DNA from: an uncultured Bacteroidota bacterium
Lineage (GTDB): Bacteria; Bacteroidota; Bacteroidia; Chitinophagales; Chitinophagaceae
Direction: 5' to 3'
Length of the DNA: 32,050 nucleotides
Assembly: GCA_902826165.1 (NCBI GenBank)
Contig: CADEDV010000007.1
Location: forward strand, 102,100 to 134,149
Each line of letters opens with the position of its first letter. Position 1 is the first letter of the stretch. The position numbers and the translations under genes are program-made. A model generated the notes under the pieces. The model did not search any database, was not told the origin of the DNA, and saw only the letters and a program-made list of their open reading frames with translations. Shown piece after piece: positions 14,727 to 23,313 of the stretch.

Positions 14727-16133
14727 TCACTTCATATAACCTAATATCTTCAGCATGCTTTGAGCTGTTTGCTGTTTGGCATATAACCAATCAGTTAGTT
14801 TCCCGTTCTTATCGTATCCTACGATTACATGCTTGGGTGAAGGAATAAGGCAATGCTTAATTCCTCCGTAGCCGCTAATCTGATCCTGGTAGGCTCCGGT
14901 ATGAAAGAAGCCTACGTATAAAGGTTCATTTCCTCCATTGATCTTGGGCAGGAAAACTTCATTGATATGCTCTTCTGAATCATAGTAATCATGACTGTCG
15001 CAGGTAATGCCCCCTAATACAACCCGCTGGTAATCGGAATCCCATTTATTAACCGGCAGCATCAGGAATTTTTCGCCAATGCCCCAGGTGTCAGGCAGCG
15101 TGGTAATAAAGGATGAATCGATCATATACCAGGTCTCCCTGTCGTTCTGCACTTTTTCACCAATCACACTGTAGATATGTGCCATGCTCTCTCCCACGGT
15201 ATAACTGCCAAACTCGGTGAAGATATTCGGCATCGGCACTTTAGCTTTTTTACAAGCTGATTTGATATTACCAACGATCTCGTTGATCATGAACTGGTAA
15301 TCATATTCAAAACCCAATGAGTGTTTGATCGGGAAACCTCCACCAATATTGATAGAATCCAGTTCGGGGCATATCTTTTTCAGCTGACAATAAAGGTTAA
15401 TGATCTTATTCAACTCACTCCAATAGTATATATCATCCTTGATCCCTTTGTTCAGAAATATATGAAGCATCTTCAGTTGAAACTTACTTTCATACCCTTC
15501 TATCCTGTCAACATAAAATTCAAGAATGTCTTTTGAGCGGATGCCTAACCGGGAAGTATAAAAAGGAAAATTAGGCTCTTCTTCTGCAGCTACCCTGATA
15601 CCTAACTTGAAGGGCCCTTTTACAGTTTTCGCATACTCTTTCAGTTCATCCTTATTATCCAATACAGGTATCACGTTAGTGAAACCGGAGTTCAAAAGAT
15701 TGGCAATCCTCCTGGTATAGGTCTTCTCTTTGTATCCATTACATACGATATGTATATCCTTTGTAATTTTCTTTTTCTCATACAATTTCTTGATGATCTC
15801 AATATCATAGGCATATGAGGTCTCCAGATGGATATCATGCTTTAATGCTTCCTCCACGACAAATGAAAAATGGGAGCTTTTGGTGCAATAACAATAATAG
15901 TACTTGCCTTCATACTTATGCTTTTTCAAAGCATTGGCAAACATGGTCTTTGCTTTTTTGATCTGCATCCCGATCTTAGGCAGGTAGGTCATTTTCATCG
16001 GTGTGCCGTACTTATCGATCAGTGCTTTCAGATCAAGCCCGTTAAAATGAAGATAGCCTTCATCGTTTACGTTCAATCCTTCCTGGGGAAAGTTGAATGT
16101 TTGTTTTACCAGGTCGTGGTAGGAGTTAGTCAT
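14727..16133 (-). CDS. speA: Arginine decarboxylase, fold-III PLP enzyme (short Bacteroidota SpeA type)
   Basis: A 468-aa PLP-dependent decarboxylase. The N-terminal TIM barrel has the PLP lysine in YCTKSSH (Lys85). GGGFP in SINIGGGFPIKHSLG forms the phosphate-binding glycine loop. The C-terminal beta domain has the catalytic motif CDSHD (Cys378). It is about 200 residues shorter than E. coli SpeA but matches the size of the Bacteroidota enzyme annotated as arginine decarboxylase, first step of the agmatine route to polyamines. Substrate preference is inferred from the family; another basic amino acid cannot be excluded. It is monocistronic, with a -7 element TACATTTG upstream. Confidence 0.88.
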   Translation of the reverse strand: MTNSYHDLVKQTFNFPQEGLNVNDEGYLHFNGLDLKALIDKYGTPMKMTYLPKIGMQIKKAKTMFANALKKHKYEGKYYYCYCTKSSHFSFVVEEALKHDIHLETSYAYDIEIIKKLYEKKKITKDIHIVCNGYKEKTYTRRIANLLNSGFTNVIPVLDNKDELKEYAKTVKGPFKLGIRVAAEEEPNFPFYTSRLGIRSKDILEFYVDRIEGYESKFQLKMLHIFLNKGIKDDIYYWSELNKIINLYCQLKKICPELDSINIGGGFPIKHSLGFEYDYQFMINEIVGNIKSACKKAKVPMPNIFTEFGSYTVGESMAHIYSVIGEKVQNDRETWYMIDSSFITTLPDTWGIGEKFLMLPVNKWDSDYQRVVLGGITCDSHDYYDSEEHINEVFLPKINGGNEPLYVGFFHTGAYQDQISGYGGIKHCLIPSPKHVIVGYDKNGKLTDWLYAKQQTAQSMLKILGYMK

Positions 16134-16175
16134 TGACAGTAAGAATAGATTGGGTTAGACATACTTTTAAGGCTA

Positions 16176-16183
16176 CAAATGTA
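16176..16183 (-). promoter_or_regulatory. Candidate -7 element TACATTTG of speA
   Basis: It matches TAnnTTTG, 42 nt before the ATG. A TTTTTTG tract lies 22 nt further upstream, slightly farther than the usual -33 spacing. Confidence 0.5.
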
Positions 16184-16243
16184 TAGGATTGTGAAAATTA
16201 AGGGGCAAAAAATAATTCTCCTTACGGGAACGGGCTAAAAACA

Positions 16244-16272
16244 AAAAGCCCCGCTTATTCAGCAGGGCTTTT
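16244..16272 (-). terminator. Intrinsic terminator of the rpmI-rplT transcript
   Basis: AAAAGCCC/GGGCTTTT with an inner 3-bp extension after one mismatch and a 5-nt loop. It is followed on the minus strand by TGTTTTTAGC and starts 19 nt after the rplT stop. Confidence 0.85.
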
Positions 16273-16291
16273 GGCTCAGGGTTATATTTAA

Positions 16292-16636
16292 TTACTTCAC
16301 AGAAGCAACCAGGTTCTTAAACGTTTCCGGGTTGTTCATAGCCAGATCGGCCAGTACTTTACGGTCGAGCTCAATTCCTTTCTTCTGTAATTTGTTAATG
16401 AATTCAGAGTAAGTCATTCCTTCTGCACGAACAGCTGCATTGATACGGGCTATCCAAAGGGAACGATATTCTCTTTTCTTGAGTTTACGACCTACAAACA
16501 TGTAGGTCATACCTTTTTCCACTACGTTCTTGGCAACCGTTAATACATTTTTACGTTTGCCGTAGAAACCTTTGGCTTGTTTTAATATTTTTTTGCGGCG
16601 TGCTTTGGAAGCTACTGCATTTTTTGAACGAGGCAT
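16292..16636 (-). CDS. rplT: 50S ribosomal protein L20
   Basis: A 114-aa protein of standard length. [30 protein letters not shown] and [24 protein letters not shown] are unmistakable L20. It binds 23S rRNA early in large-subunit assembly and in other bacteria represses its own operon. It follows rpmI by 72 nt and ends the transcript at the 16244-16272 terminator. Because infC is not directly upstream here, autoregulation could only act through the rpmI leader; that is inference. Confidence 0.98.
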   Translation of the reverse strand: MPRSKNAVASKARRKKILKQAKGFYGKRKNVLTVAKNVVEKGMTYMFVGRKLKKREYRSLWIARINAAVRAEGMTYSEFINKLQKKGIELDRKVLADLAMNNPETFKNLVASVK

Positions 16637-16708
16637 ATCTGAAAGAGTTTAAAATTAAAATTGAGTTTATTAAAGAAATCTGAAACAGGCTATCAGCTTA
16701 CTGATATC

Positions 16709-16906
16709 TTACTTCAGGCGTAACAGGCGTTTTACAAAATCAACGTGTGATTTTGCCACTGTTCCGTCCATTCTCATGTTACGTTTACGTTTTTTGGATT
16801 TCTTGGTCAGGATGTGACGCTTGAAACTCTTTTGGTGCATGATCTTCCCGGTCGCCGTCACTTTAAAGCGTTTTTTGGCGCTGGAATTTGTTTTTACTTT
16901 AGGCAT
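16709..16906 (-). CDS. rpmI: 50S ribosomal protein L35
   Basis: A 65-aa basic protein, full length. [20 protein letters not shown] and the [15 protein letters not shown] segment identify L35. It is first in a two-gene rpmI-rplT unit. A strong promoter at 17036-17065 gives a leader of roughly 120 nt. In most bacteria infC lies immediately upstream; here it is 3.6 kb away behind a protease and a lipoprotein gene. Confidence 0.97.
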   Translation of the reverse strand: MPKVKTNSSAKKRFKVTATGKIMHQKSFKRHILTKKSKKRKRNMRMDGTVAKSHVDFVKRLLRLK

Positions 16907-17030
16907 TTTACCCAGTATTAAATATTACAGCTTTGAGGCATTCCCCACCGGGGGACCTTTGTCGAACCTCTTCAGCTAATCGTTCTTGTGAAGAACTGCC
17001 GTTTTTACTGAATAGTACTCAGATTTAACG
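16907..17030 (-). promoter_or_regulatory. Structured 5' leader of rpmI-rplT
   Basis: The expected transcript leader (about 120 nt) holds a 6-bp hairpin GTTCTT/AAGAAC with a 3-nt loop (16982-16996) and a TCCCC/GGGGA stem-loop (16942-16955) near the start codon. GAGG/CCTC (about 16935-16970) could enclose the latter. Leaders of L20 operons in other phyla are known L20-binding regulators. This one is a candidate by position only, and no known motif was matched. Confidence 0.4.
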
Positions 17031-17035
17031 GGCTG

Positions 17036-17065
17036 CAAAGATAAGGTAGTAAACCCAAGCTGCAA
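17036..17065 (-). promoter_or_regulatory. Promoter of rpmI-rplT (TTG-N19-TATCTTTG)
   Basis: The -33 TTG (17063-17065) and -7 TATCTTTG (17036-17043) match the Bacteroidota sigma consensus at the standard 19-nt spacing. The promoter lies downstream of the protease terminator, so it should be the main source of rpmI-rplT mRNA. Confidence 0.75.
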
Positions 17066-17155
17066 GGGCACAGCATAAAGATTTTACTAAATAACGGATA
17101 TCAAGAATAGAATAGCTCCATCATCTCAAATAGTTAAAAACCAGTGGCTTAAATA

Positions 17156-17182
17156 AAGAGACCGCCTTATGAGCGGTCTCTT
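17156..17182 (-). terminator. Intrinsic terminator of the zinc protease gene
   Basis: A perfect 10-bp stem AAGAGACCGC/GCGGTCTCTT with a 7-nt loop is followed on the minus strand by TATTTAAG. It starts 20 nt after the stop. Confidence 0.8.
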
Positions 17183-17201
17183 GACTATAATTTGGATATT
17201 C

Positions 17202-19754
17202 TTATTTGGGCTCAAGGGCTTCTTTTATCCTGTCCTGCAGGTCAAGCAGGTGGCTTTTGGAAGCTGCATCTGTATAACCTGCTGCAGCGGCCCGGATCTC
17301 AGCAGCGAGTGCTTTCAGCTGCGCTTTTACTAATGACAACCCATCACCAGTTTTTGAAAATCCAAGGCTGATGCCAAAAGCGGCTGCCTGGGCGGCCATC
17401 TGTGGGTTAGGCGAACCGATCATACCAATCAATCTTTCAGCCAGTGATTTTTGCAACTGACGACGATAAATATCGATTGGTTTACGGGTGGCTAATTCTG
17501 TAAAGACGCCTTTACGGACGTCATTCAACAATTCAGTAGCCGTGTATGCATTTGCCGGATCCTCTGACTCAAACCTGATCAGGTTATTAATGGTACCAAC
17601 ATTCACTAATCCAGCCAATGCCCTGTCCTGCAACCCACCTACTATAGAAAGCGGGGTTATGTTTGTGAGGGTCGTTATCTTTTTCTGTATCACCCACACC
17701 GGGGTAGTGAATACGTTGGATTGTATCCATGAAACCGCTTCTTTTTGCACGGCTTTTGGCGTGAATTCATAAACAGCACCATTCTGTTCTACCCTTTTTG
17801 GAGTCCGCTGAATACCCCCCACATTGTTGGATACATGACCAATATAACGGCTAAACTGGCTTGCTACCTGACCATACATTTCTGCCAATCCCGTGTAATC
17901 TTTATTGGCCTGTTTGGTCCAATCCGGAAGTTTGAGAATTATCCGCTGCAGGTTCTTGATACCATAGCTGCTTGCTTTCATTGCATTATCGCTAAGGTCT
18001 TCTGTCTGGCTTCTCGGATCGCCCCGATTACCTTCTCCATCACCCCACCAGAGGCGTTTATTAGCTTCCAGTTTTTCAATCGTCCATTTGTTCAGCACAG
18101 GCACTTCCTCATCAGCAGATTTTGCCTGCGGAAACCAGCGATATCCCCACTCAATAGCCCATTTATCATAGTCGCCGATACGGGGGAAGAGACCAATTTG
18201 TGAAATATTATCTTCCGGCTGAGCCACATAGTTGAAACGGGCATAATCCATAATGGATGCCGTATGACCATTTGCTTCCACCCATGCTTTGTCTCTCAAT
18301 TTTTCAACCTGCGTGGTAGATGATGAGCCAAAATTATGACGAAGGCCTAAGGTATGCCCAATCTCATGACTGCTTACAAAACGGATCAGTTCTCCCATCA
18401 GTTTATCATCAAATTCCATTTTTCTCGCTTCAGGATCAACAGCCGCAGCCTGCACCATATACCAATTGCGCAACAGGCTCATTACATTATGGTACCAGTT
18501 CACATGGCTTTCTATGATCTCACCGCTCCGCGGATCGTGAATATTCGGACCGCTTGCATTGGGAATATCTGAAGCTTTGTAAACAACGGCACTATGACGG
18601 GCATCATCTAAACTAAATGTGCTGTCCTCTTCGTAGGTTGGTGCCACTTTACCAATAATCGCATTTTTAAATCCAGCTTTTTCAAATGCCACCTGCCAGT
18701 CGTTGATACCGGCAATAAGGTATGGAACCCATTTTTTGGGTGTTGTGGGATCGATATAATAAATGATCTGCTTTTTCGGCTCTACTAATTCCCCTCTTTT
18801 ATATTTTTCGATATCTGCATCTTTGGGCTCCAGCCTGTATCTGGCAATAAACCGGTACCTGTCTACCCCCTGTGGGTTCAGATCATAGTCTGTGATCGTT
18901 TGCGTCGTAAAATAACCAACCCTGTCATCGAAATAACGTGGCTGCATCGGTACTTTAGGTAAGACCACCAGTGAAGTGTTCAATTCAAAAGTAACAGGCT
19001 GGCCAGCGGTACCAACAGGTCCGGGCAAACCGACCGATAACCCACCAGTTGGTGTTGATGTACGTGTATACGTTTTAACTGTTTTCAATTCAATATTAAC
19101 CGGGAATGATTTCATTGAAACGATATATGACTTATCAGACTGGGGGTTACCTGACAAACCAAATTGGCGTTTTGCATTAGTGGAGAAAAAGAAAATATCA
19201 TTATCGCCGTTAATGAATTCCGTAACCTCAATGACACTGGCTGAAGAGTCTTTGGAATACGCTTTTACATCAAAAGCTGCGGCAATAGCCTGCATGTTGC
19301 TGTTCATAACACTTTTGTACATCCCCTCTGTACTGTCTCGCCCGGTTTCAAGAAAAGAGATCAATTTCAAGAAGATTTTATCCCTGGGGCCTTTTTCAAA
19401 TCGTATGGTTTTTTGGTTAATGGCGTCACCCGCATAACTTCCTACCCCTGCCGGTGCTTTGGAAAGACGGCCTACTACCAGTATATCACGACCCAGTAAG
19501 GAGTCTGGTATCTCAAAAAAATATTTATCCTCAATCTTGTGCACTTTAAAAAGACCTTCGTCAGTTTTTGCCTTGTCGGTAATCACTTCTTTGTAAGGTT
19601 TCGGGCCATTGGAAGAAGGGCGAATGCCCCCGGGGCCGCTCATCGGGCCTCTTGTGGAATCACGAACAATCGGGGCTTGTGCTGCAGCGGCCATAATTAT
19701 GGTGGAAGCCAGTACAGTCAATCCCCACCGGTTGAAGAGTGAACGCATAAACAT
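17202..19754 (-). CDS. Secreted zinc metalloprotease, DUF5117/DUF5118/DUF4953 family (metzincin-like)
   Basis: About 850 aa with an N-terminal signal peptide (LTVLASTIIMAAAAQA). DUF5118-like and DUF5117-like beta-rich regions lie at about 45-300 and a metalloprotease region at about 330-530. HEIGHTLGLRH gives zinc ligands His463, His467 and His473 with Glu464, and SIMDY supplies a Met-turn (Met502), together a complete metzincin signature. A helical C-terminal region follows. ATG 19754 is used; ATG 19748 is also possible, and a TTG at 19757 is rejected. Likely periplasmic or outer-membrane associated. Substrate is unknown. It sits between infC and rpmI, splitting the usual translation cluster, and has its own terminator. 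Confidence 0.92.
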   Translation of the reverse strand: MFMRSLFNRWGLTVLASTIIMAAAAQAPIVRDSTRGPMSGPGGIRPSSNGPKPYKEVITDKAKTDEGLFKVHKIEDKYFFEIPDSLLGRDILVVGRLSKAPAGVGSYAGDAINQKTIRFEKGPRDKIFLKLISFLETGRDSTEGMYKSVMNSNMQAIAAAFDVKAYSKDSSASVIEVTEFINGDNDIFFFSTNAKRQFGLSGNPQSDKSYIVSMKSFPVNIELKTVKTYTRTSTPTGGLSVGLPGPVGTAGQPVTFELNTSLVVLPKVPMQPRYFDDRVGYFTTQTITDYDLNPQGVDRYRFIARYRLEPKDADIEKYKRGELVEPKKQIIYYIDPTTPKKWVPYLIAGINDWQVAFEKAGFKNAIIGKVAPTYEEDSTFSLDDARHSAVVYKASDIPNASGPNIHDPRSGEIIESHVNWYHNVMSLLRNWYMVQAAAVDPEARKMEFDDKLMGELIRFVSSHEIGHTLGLRHNFGSSSTTQVEKLRDKAWVEANGHTASIMDYARFNYVAQPEDNISQIGLFPRIGDYDKWAIEWGYRWFPQAKSADEEVPVLNKWTIEKLEANKRLWWGDGEGNRGDPRSQTEDLSDNAMKASSYGIKNLQRIILKLPDWTKQANKDYTGLAEMYGQVASQFSRYIGHVSNNVGGIQRTPKRVEQNGAVYEFTPKAVQKEAVSWIQSNVFTTPVWVIQKKITTLTNITPLSIVGGLQDRALAGLVNVGTINNLIRFESEDPANAYTATELLNDVRKGVFTELATRKPIDIYRRQLQKSLAERLIGMIGSPNPQMAAQAAAFGISLGFSKTGDGLSLVKAQLKALAAEIRAAAAGYTDAASKSHLLDLQDRIKEALEPK

Positions 19755-19856
19755 CAATTTGGTGATTTAATAAGTGCCCAATATACGGAATGCGATGGTT
19801 AAACATGGAATCCCGTGAGATTTTATACCAACGGTTGAATATGAGCAATAAAAAAA

Positions 19857-19885
19857 GTAGCCCGTCTTTAATAAAGACAGGCTAC
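19857..19885 (-). terminator. Intrinsic terminator of the 152-aa lipoprotein gene
   Basis: A 12-bp stem with one C-A mismatch (GTAGCCcGTCTTT / AAAGACaGGCTAC) and a 3-nt loop is followed by TTTTTTATT on the minus strand. Confidence 0.9.
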
Positions 19886-19900
19886 CACTGAAACGTATAT

Positions 19901-20359
19901 TTATTTTTTTGATTTTTTTTCCATTTTTAATCCCAATTTAAGAAGCGAGGCAGTAAAGTCACACCCTTGCTTTGACTCAAGTTCCTTGATTACCTTTTGG
20001 GCAAATTTATCCTGGTTAAATGTATATGCCTTATCATATTTTTTCTCCACATTCTTGATACAGCTACCAACTTCCGAATTCTCATCGTCCATTTGACTAA
20101 AACTTTCCATCTCTCCTGCAATAGCCACTTGCTCTTCCTCATTCAAAGCCAGTACCGCATTCTGAATGGACAATTCAGGGTTTTCAGCCAAGGATGCTTT
20201 TGCAACAATACTCTTTGTTACTTCACTGAGATCTCTTTCCATCTTTGAAAAACAATTACAAAAATCAGCTGCCATTTGCGGCACTTTCTGATCGGCCGTT
20301 GAACAGGAAGCTATACTTATTACAACAGCAACAATTGCCAGGTATGAAATCTTTTTCAT
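19901..20359 (-). CDS. Small helical lipoprotein of unknown function
   Basis: A 152-aa protein with signal peptide and lipobox (SIASC, Cys19). The mature part is almost all helix. It has Cys residues in ADFCNCFSKM, in GSCIKNVEKKY and near the C-terminus (KQGCDFTASLL), which may form disulfides. The C-terminus is Lys-rich (KMEKKSKK). Family not recognised. It is bounded by the infC terminator upstream and its own terminator downstream, so it is transcribed alone. With the protease it forms the insert between infC and rpmI. A link between the two genes is only positional. Confidence 0.75.
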   Translation of the reverse strand: MKKISYLAIVAVVISIASCSTADQKVPQMAADFCNCFSKMERDLSEVTKSIVAKASLAENPELSIQNAVLALNEEEQVAIAGEMESFSQMDDENSEVGSCIKNVEKKYDKAYTFNQDKFAQKVIKELESKQGCDFTASLLKLGLKMEKKSKK

Positions 20360-20462
20360 GCTAGTTTATTTGGTAAAATAATATCCCAAAATAGCCGTAT
20401 AAAATGGTAAGAAAAAATTTCACCCGCCTTTTTTAATTCACCAGTAACAGGTAAGAATAAAA

Positions 20463-20484
20463 AAGCCACCCTGCCGGGTGGCTT
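20463..20484 (-). terminator. Intrinsic terminator of infC
   Basis: A perfect 9-bp stem AAGCCACCC/GGGTGGCTT with loop TGCC runs into TTTTTTATTC on the minus strand. It separates infC from rpmI-rplT. Confidence 0.92.
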
Positions 20485-20504
20485 ACTATAAATGCTTTGT
20501 GTAA

Positions 20505-21140
20505 TTAAGATTTTTTCTTGCCTTTCGGTGCAAACATAGCCAGCATTCTCCTGCCTTCCATCTTCGGCATACTTTCCAGCACACCAGTTTCTGCCAGTCT
20601 TTCTGCAAACTTCAGCAGTAATAACTGCCCCCTGTCCTGGAACTGGATCGCACGGCCTTTGAACTGCACATATGCTTTCACTTTATTACCATCTTTCAAA
20701 AACTCGATAGCATGTTTGGCTTTAAAATCAAAGTCATGATCATCTGTATTCGGGGTAAACCGGATCTCTTTCACCTCAGAGACTTTGCTCTTGGCCTTCA
20801 TCTCTTTTTCTTTCTTCTTCTTATCGTAGAGGAATTTGTTGTAGTCAATGATCTTACAAACCGGTGGATCAACCGTAGGAGAGATTTCTACCAGGTCCAA
20901 TTCCTGTTCCTGTGCCATCTTCAATGCTTCCTGGGTGGTGTAGATACCTACTTCCACATTTTCACCTACCAGCCGCACCTGCGGCACACGGATAAAATGG
21001 TTGATACGATGTTCTGCTTCTTTACGGGGAACAAATCTTCCCCTGAATCCGCCTTTGTTGAATCCGCCACCGCCGGGTTTATAACCTCCGCCGCCGGGTG
21101 GCCTGTTGAACCCGCCTCCGGGTTTTTGTGGTACTGCCAT
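20505..21140 (-). CDS. infC: Translation initiation factor IF-3 with Gly-rich N-terminal extension
   Basis: A 211-aa protein. The canonical IF-3 core starts at EAEHRINHFIRVPQVRLVG (about residue 41), with the N-domain to about 115, a Lys-rich linker (KKKKEKEMKAKSKVSEVKEIRF) and the C-domain, ending ESMPKMEGRRMLAMFAPKGKKKS. IF-3 keeps the 30S subunit free and checks initiator pairing. The first 40 residues are a low-complexity extension rich in Gly, Pro, Phe and Arg (GGGFNRPPGGGGY, FNKGGFRGRF), absent from E. coli IF-3 and more Gly-rich than the basic leaders I recall in related phyla. The start is ATG, not the rare AUU used by E. coli. It ends at a strong terminator. Confidence 0.96.
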   Translation of the reverse strand: MAVPQKPGGGFNRPPGGGGYKPGGGGFNKGGFRGRFVPRKEAEHRINHFIRVPQVRLVGENVEVGIYTTQEALKMAQEQELDLVEISPTVDPPVCKIIDYNKFLYDKKKKEKEMKAKSKVSEVKEIRFTPNTDDHDFDFKAKHAIEFLKDGNKVKAYVQFKGRAIQFQDRGQLLLLKFAERLAETGVLESMPKMEGRRMLAMFAPKGKKKS

Positions 21141-21165
21141 TTATTTTTTTTAGTTAAGCCCCCAA

Positions 21166-21277
21166 CCCCTGCAGGGGAGCAATTTTCGTTTTTATAAAAT
21201 CCTCATCAGGATTGAGGAAAAATTATTTTACAAACCGGCAACAATACTATTATCATCTCTAAAACCAAAATTGCTCC
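21166..21277. repeat. Long-range inverted repeat with GC palindrome between thrS and infC
   Basis: GGAGCAATTTT (21176-21186) and AAAATTGCTCC (21267-21277) are a perfect 11-bp inverted pair enclosing 80 nt. The palindrome CCCCTGCAGGGG (21166-21177) overlaps the left arm. The whole fills the thrS-infC gap and would be part of the infC leader if co-transcribed. It may instead be a small mobile or interspersed repeat. Confidence 0.55.
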
Positions 21278-21296
21278 GGTTCGTTCTGCTTATTTT

Positions 21297-23231
21297 TTAC
21301 TCAGCTTTTCTTTCTTTGATCTCTTCCACCGCCTCAACCAAAAATTCATCAACTGATTTTACGCCGAGATCACCCTTACCCTGTCTTCTTACTGCTACTT
21401 TATTTTCATTCATTTCCTTCTCACCCACCACCAGCATATAAGGCACTTTCATCAGTTCTGTATCACGTATCTTTTTTCCAATCTTCTCATTTCGGTCATC
21501 TACCTCTGCACGAATATCAGCTTTTTTCAGTTTATCTGAAACAGATTTTGCATAGTCGATAAACTTGTCACTGATCGGCAGCACTTTTACCTGTACAGGT
21601 GCCAGCCACAGCGGCAATTTTACGGCATAATGTTCCAGCAGGAACCCGATAAAACGTTCGTGGGTGCCCAGTGGTGCCCTGTGAATGATCAGCGGGATCT
21701 CCCGTTCATTATTCTGGTTAGTAAAGGAAAGATTAAAGCTGCGGGATTGGGCAAAATCCACCTGGTTGGTGGCCAGTGTAAATTCACGGCCAATAGCACT
21801 CCATATTTGTACATCGATCTTGGGTCCGTAAAATGCACCCTCTCCTTTTACTTCCACAAAAGGCACCCCTGTTTCAATCAGCACCTTTCTAACCAGGTCT
21901 TCTGTTTCCAGCCAGAGAGCCGGTTCGTTTACATACTTCTGCCCCAGTTTCTCGGGATCATGTAAACTCAGGCGCATCACATATTTATCGATCCCGAATA
22001 TTTTGAAATACTTCAGGTACATATCATTCACTGCCTTGAATTCCTGCGCAAACTGCTCCTTGGTGCAATAGATATGAGCATCATTCATATGCAAACAACG
22101 CACCCGCATTAACCCGAACAGCTCCCCACTTTGTTCGTACCGATAACAGGTACCATACTCAGCAATACGATAAGGCATATCCCTGTAACTCTTGGGTTCA
22201 GCATCAAATATCTTATGGTGATGCGGGCAGTTCATTGCTTTCAGGTAATATTTCTCGCCATCCATTTCCATGGGCGGGAACATGCTGTCTGCATAATAAG
22301 GAAGGTGACCACTCGTCAGGTACATACTTTCTTTTGCAATATGCGGCGTCACCACTCTTTTATATCCACCTGCGAGTTCGGTTTCTTTGGCCAGCTTTTC
22401 TAATTCCTCGATAATAACCGTTCCATTCGGCATCCACAAAATCAACCCTGGACCCACATCATCATCCATCGTATAAATGCCTAACTCTTTTCCGAGTTTG
22501 CGGTGATCTCGTTTCTTTGCTTCCTCCAGCATGGCCAGGTGTTCATCCAGCTCTTTTTGCGAAGGGAAAGTCACGCCATAAACTCTTGTCAGCTGTTTAT
22601 TCTTTTCATCTCCTTTCCAGTAAGCACCGGCAATACTCATCAGCTTGATCGCTTTGATAAGACCGGTGTTCGGAATATGTGGCCCGCGGCACAGGTCGGT
22701 GAATTCACCCTGTGTATAAAAAGTGATCTCTCCATCCTGCAGGTTACCCAGCAGGTCAAGTTTATATTCATCCCCTTTTTCAGTAAAGTATTGAACCGCA
22801 TCTGCCTTGGAAATTTCTTTGCGTACATATTGGCTATTCTTCTTTGCAAGCTCATTCATTTTCTTTTCCAGTACCACCAGGTCTTCTTCACTCATCTTCT
22901 TATCACCAAGGTCCATATCATAATAGAACCCATTTTCTACCGGCGGTCCTACCCAGAATTTAACACCGGGATACATGGATTCCACAGCTTCAGCCATCAG
23001 GTGAGCAGAAGAGTGCCAGAAAGTATTCTTGCCATCTGTATCATTCCAGGTGAGTAATTTGAACGTAGCATCTTCATTTATCGGTCTCGTTGCATCCCAT
23101 ACCTGCCCGTTCACACTGGCAGCAAGAACTTTTCGTGCCAGGCCCTCAGAAATAGACTTTGCAATATCGAGTGCAGTCGTTCCTTTTTCATATTCCCTGA
23201 CAGCACCATCCGGAAGTGTAATCTTGATCAT
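21297..23231 (-). CDS. thrS: Threonyl-tRNA synthetase
   Basis: A 644-aa class II synthetase of normal length. It has an N-terminal TGS domain (1-61). The editing domain has HSSAH (His73, His77) and CRGPH (Cys181, His185), the known proofreading residues that remove Ser-tRNA. The catalytic core has MNCPHHH, motif 2 YRYEQSGELFGLMRVR and motif 3 LGTHERFIGFLLEHY. An anticodon-binding domain begins at WLAPVQVKVLPIS. It charges tRNA-Thr in the cytoplasm. InfC follows after 156 nt of structured DNA. TAAATTTG at 23260-23267 is a likely -7 element. No T-box was seen, nor is one expected in this phylum. Confidence 0.98.
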   Translation of the reverse strand: MIKITLPDGAVREYEKGTTALDIAKSISEGLARKVLAASVNGQVWDATRPINEDATFKLLTWNDTDGKNTFWHSSAHLMAEAVESMYPGVKFWVGPPVENGFYYDMDLGDKKMSEEDLVVLEKKMNELAKKNSQYVRKEISKADAVQYFTEKGDEYKLDLLGNLQDGEITFYTQGEFTDLCRGPHIPNTGLIKAIKLMSIAGAYWKGDEKNKQLTRVYGVTFPSQKELDEHLAMLEEAKKRDHRKLGKELGIYTMDDDVGPGLILWMPNGTVIIEELEKLAKETELAGGYKRVVTPHIAKESMYLTSGHLPYYADSMFPPMEMDGEKYYLKAMNCPHHHKIFDAEPKSYRDMPYRIAEYGTCYRYEQSGELFGLMRVRCLHMNDAHIYCTKEQFAQEFKAVNDMYLKYFKIFGIDKYVMRLSLHDPEKLGQKYVNEPALWLETEDLVRKVLIETGVPFVEVKGEGAFYGPKIDVQIWSAIGREFTLATNQVDFAQSRSFNLSFTNQNNEREIPLIIHRAPLGTHERFIGFLLEHYAVKLPLWLAPVQVKVLPISDKFIDYAKSVSDKLKKADIRAEVDDRNEKIGKKIRDTELMKVPYMLVVGEKEMNENKVAVRRQGKGDLGVKSVDEFLVEAVEEIKERKAE

Positions 23232-23259
23232 GTAATAAATCCCTGTTTTAAAGAGAGTG

Positions 23260-23267
23260 CAAATTTA
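23260..23267 (-). promoter_or_regulatory. Candidate -7 element TAAATTTG of thrS
   Basis: It matches TAnnTTTG, 28 nt before the ATG. At 19-nt spacing the -33 position reads CTG rather than TTG. Confidence 0.5.
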
Positions 23268-23313
23268 GCAAAATCCGGTTGATTTACAGGTCTTCATGGG
23301 CAAGTTCCCGTTA

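Noticed and set aside
22503-23057. 184-aa plus frame within thrS
   Set aside because: Antisense to the editing and catalytic domains of ThrRS; no independent support.
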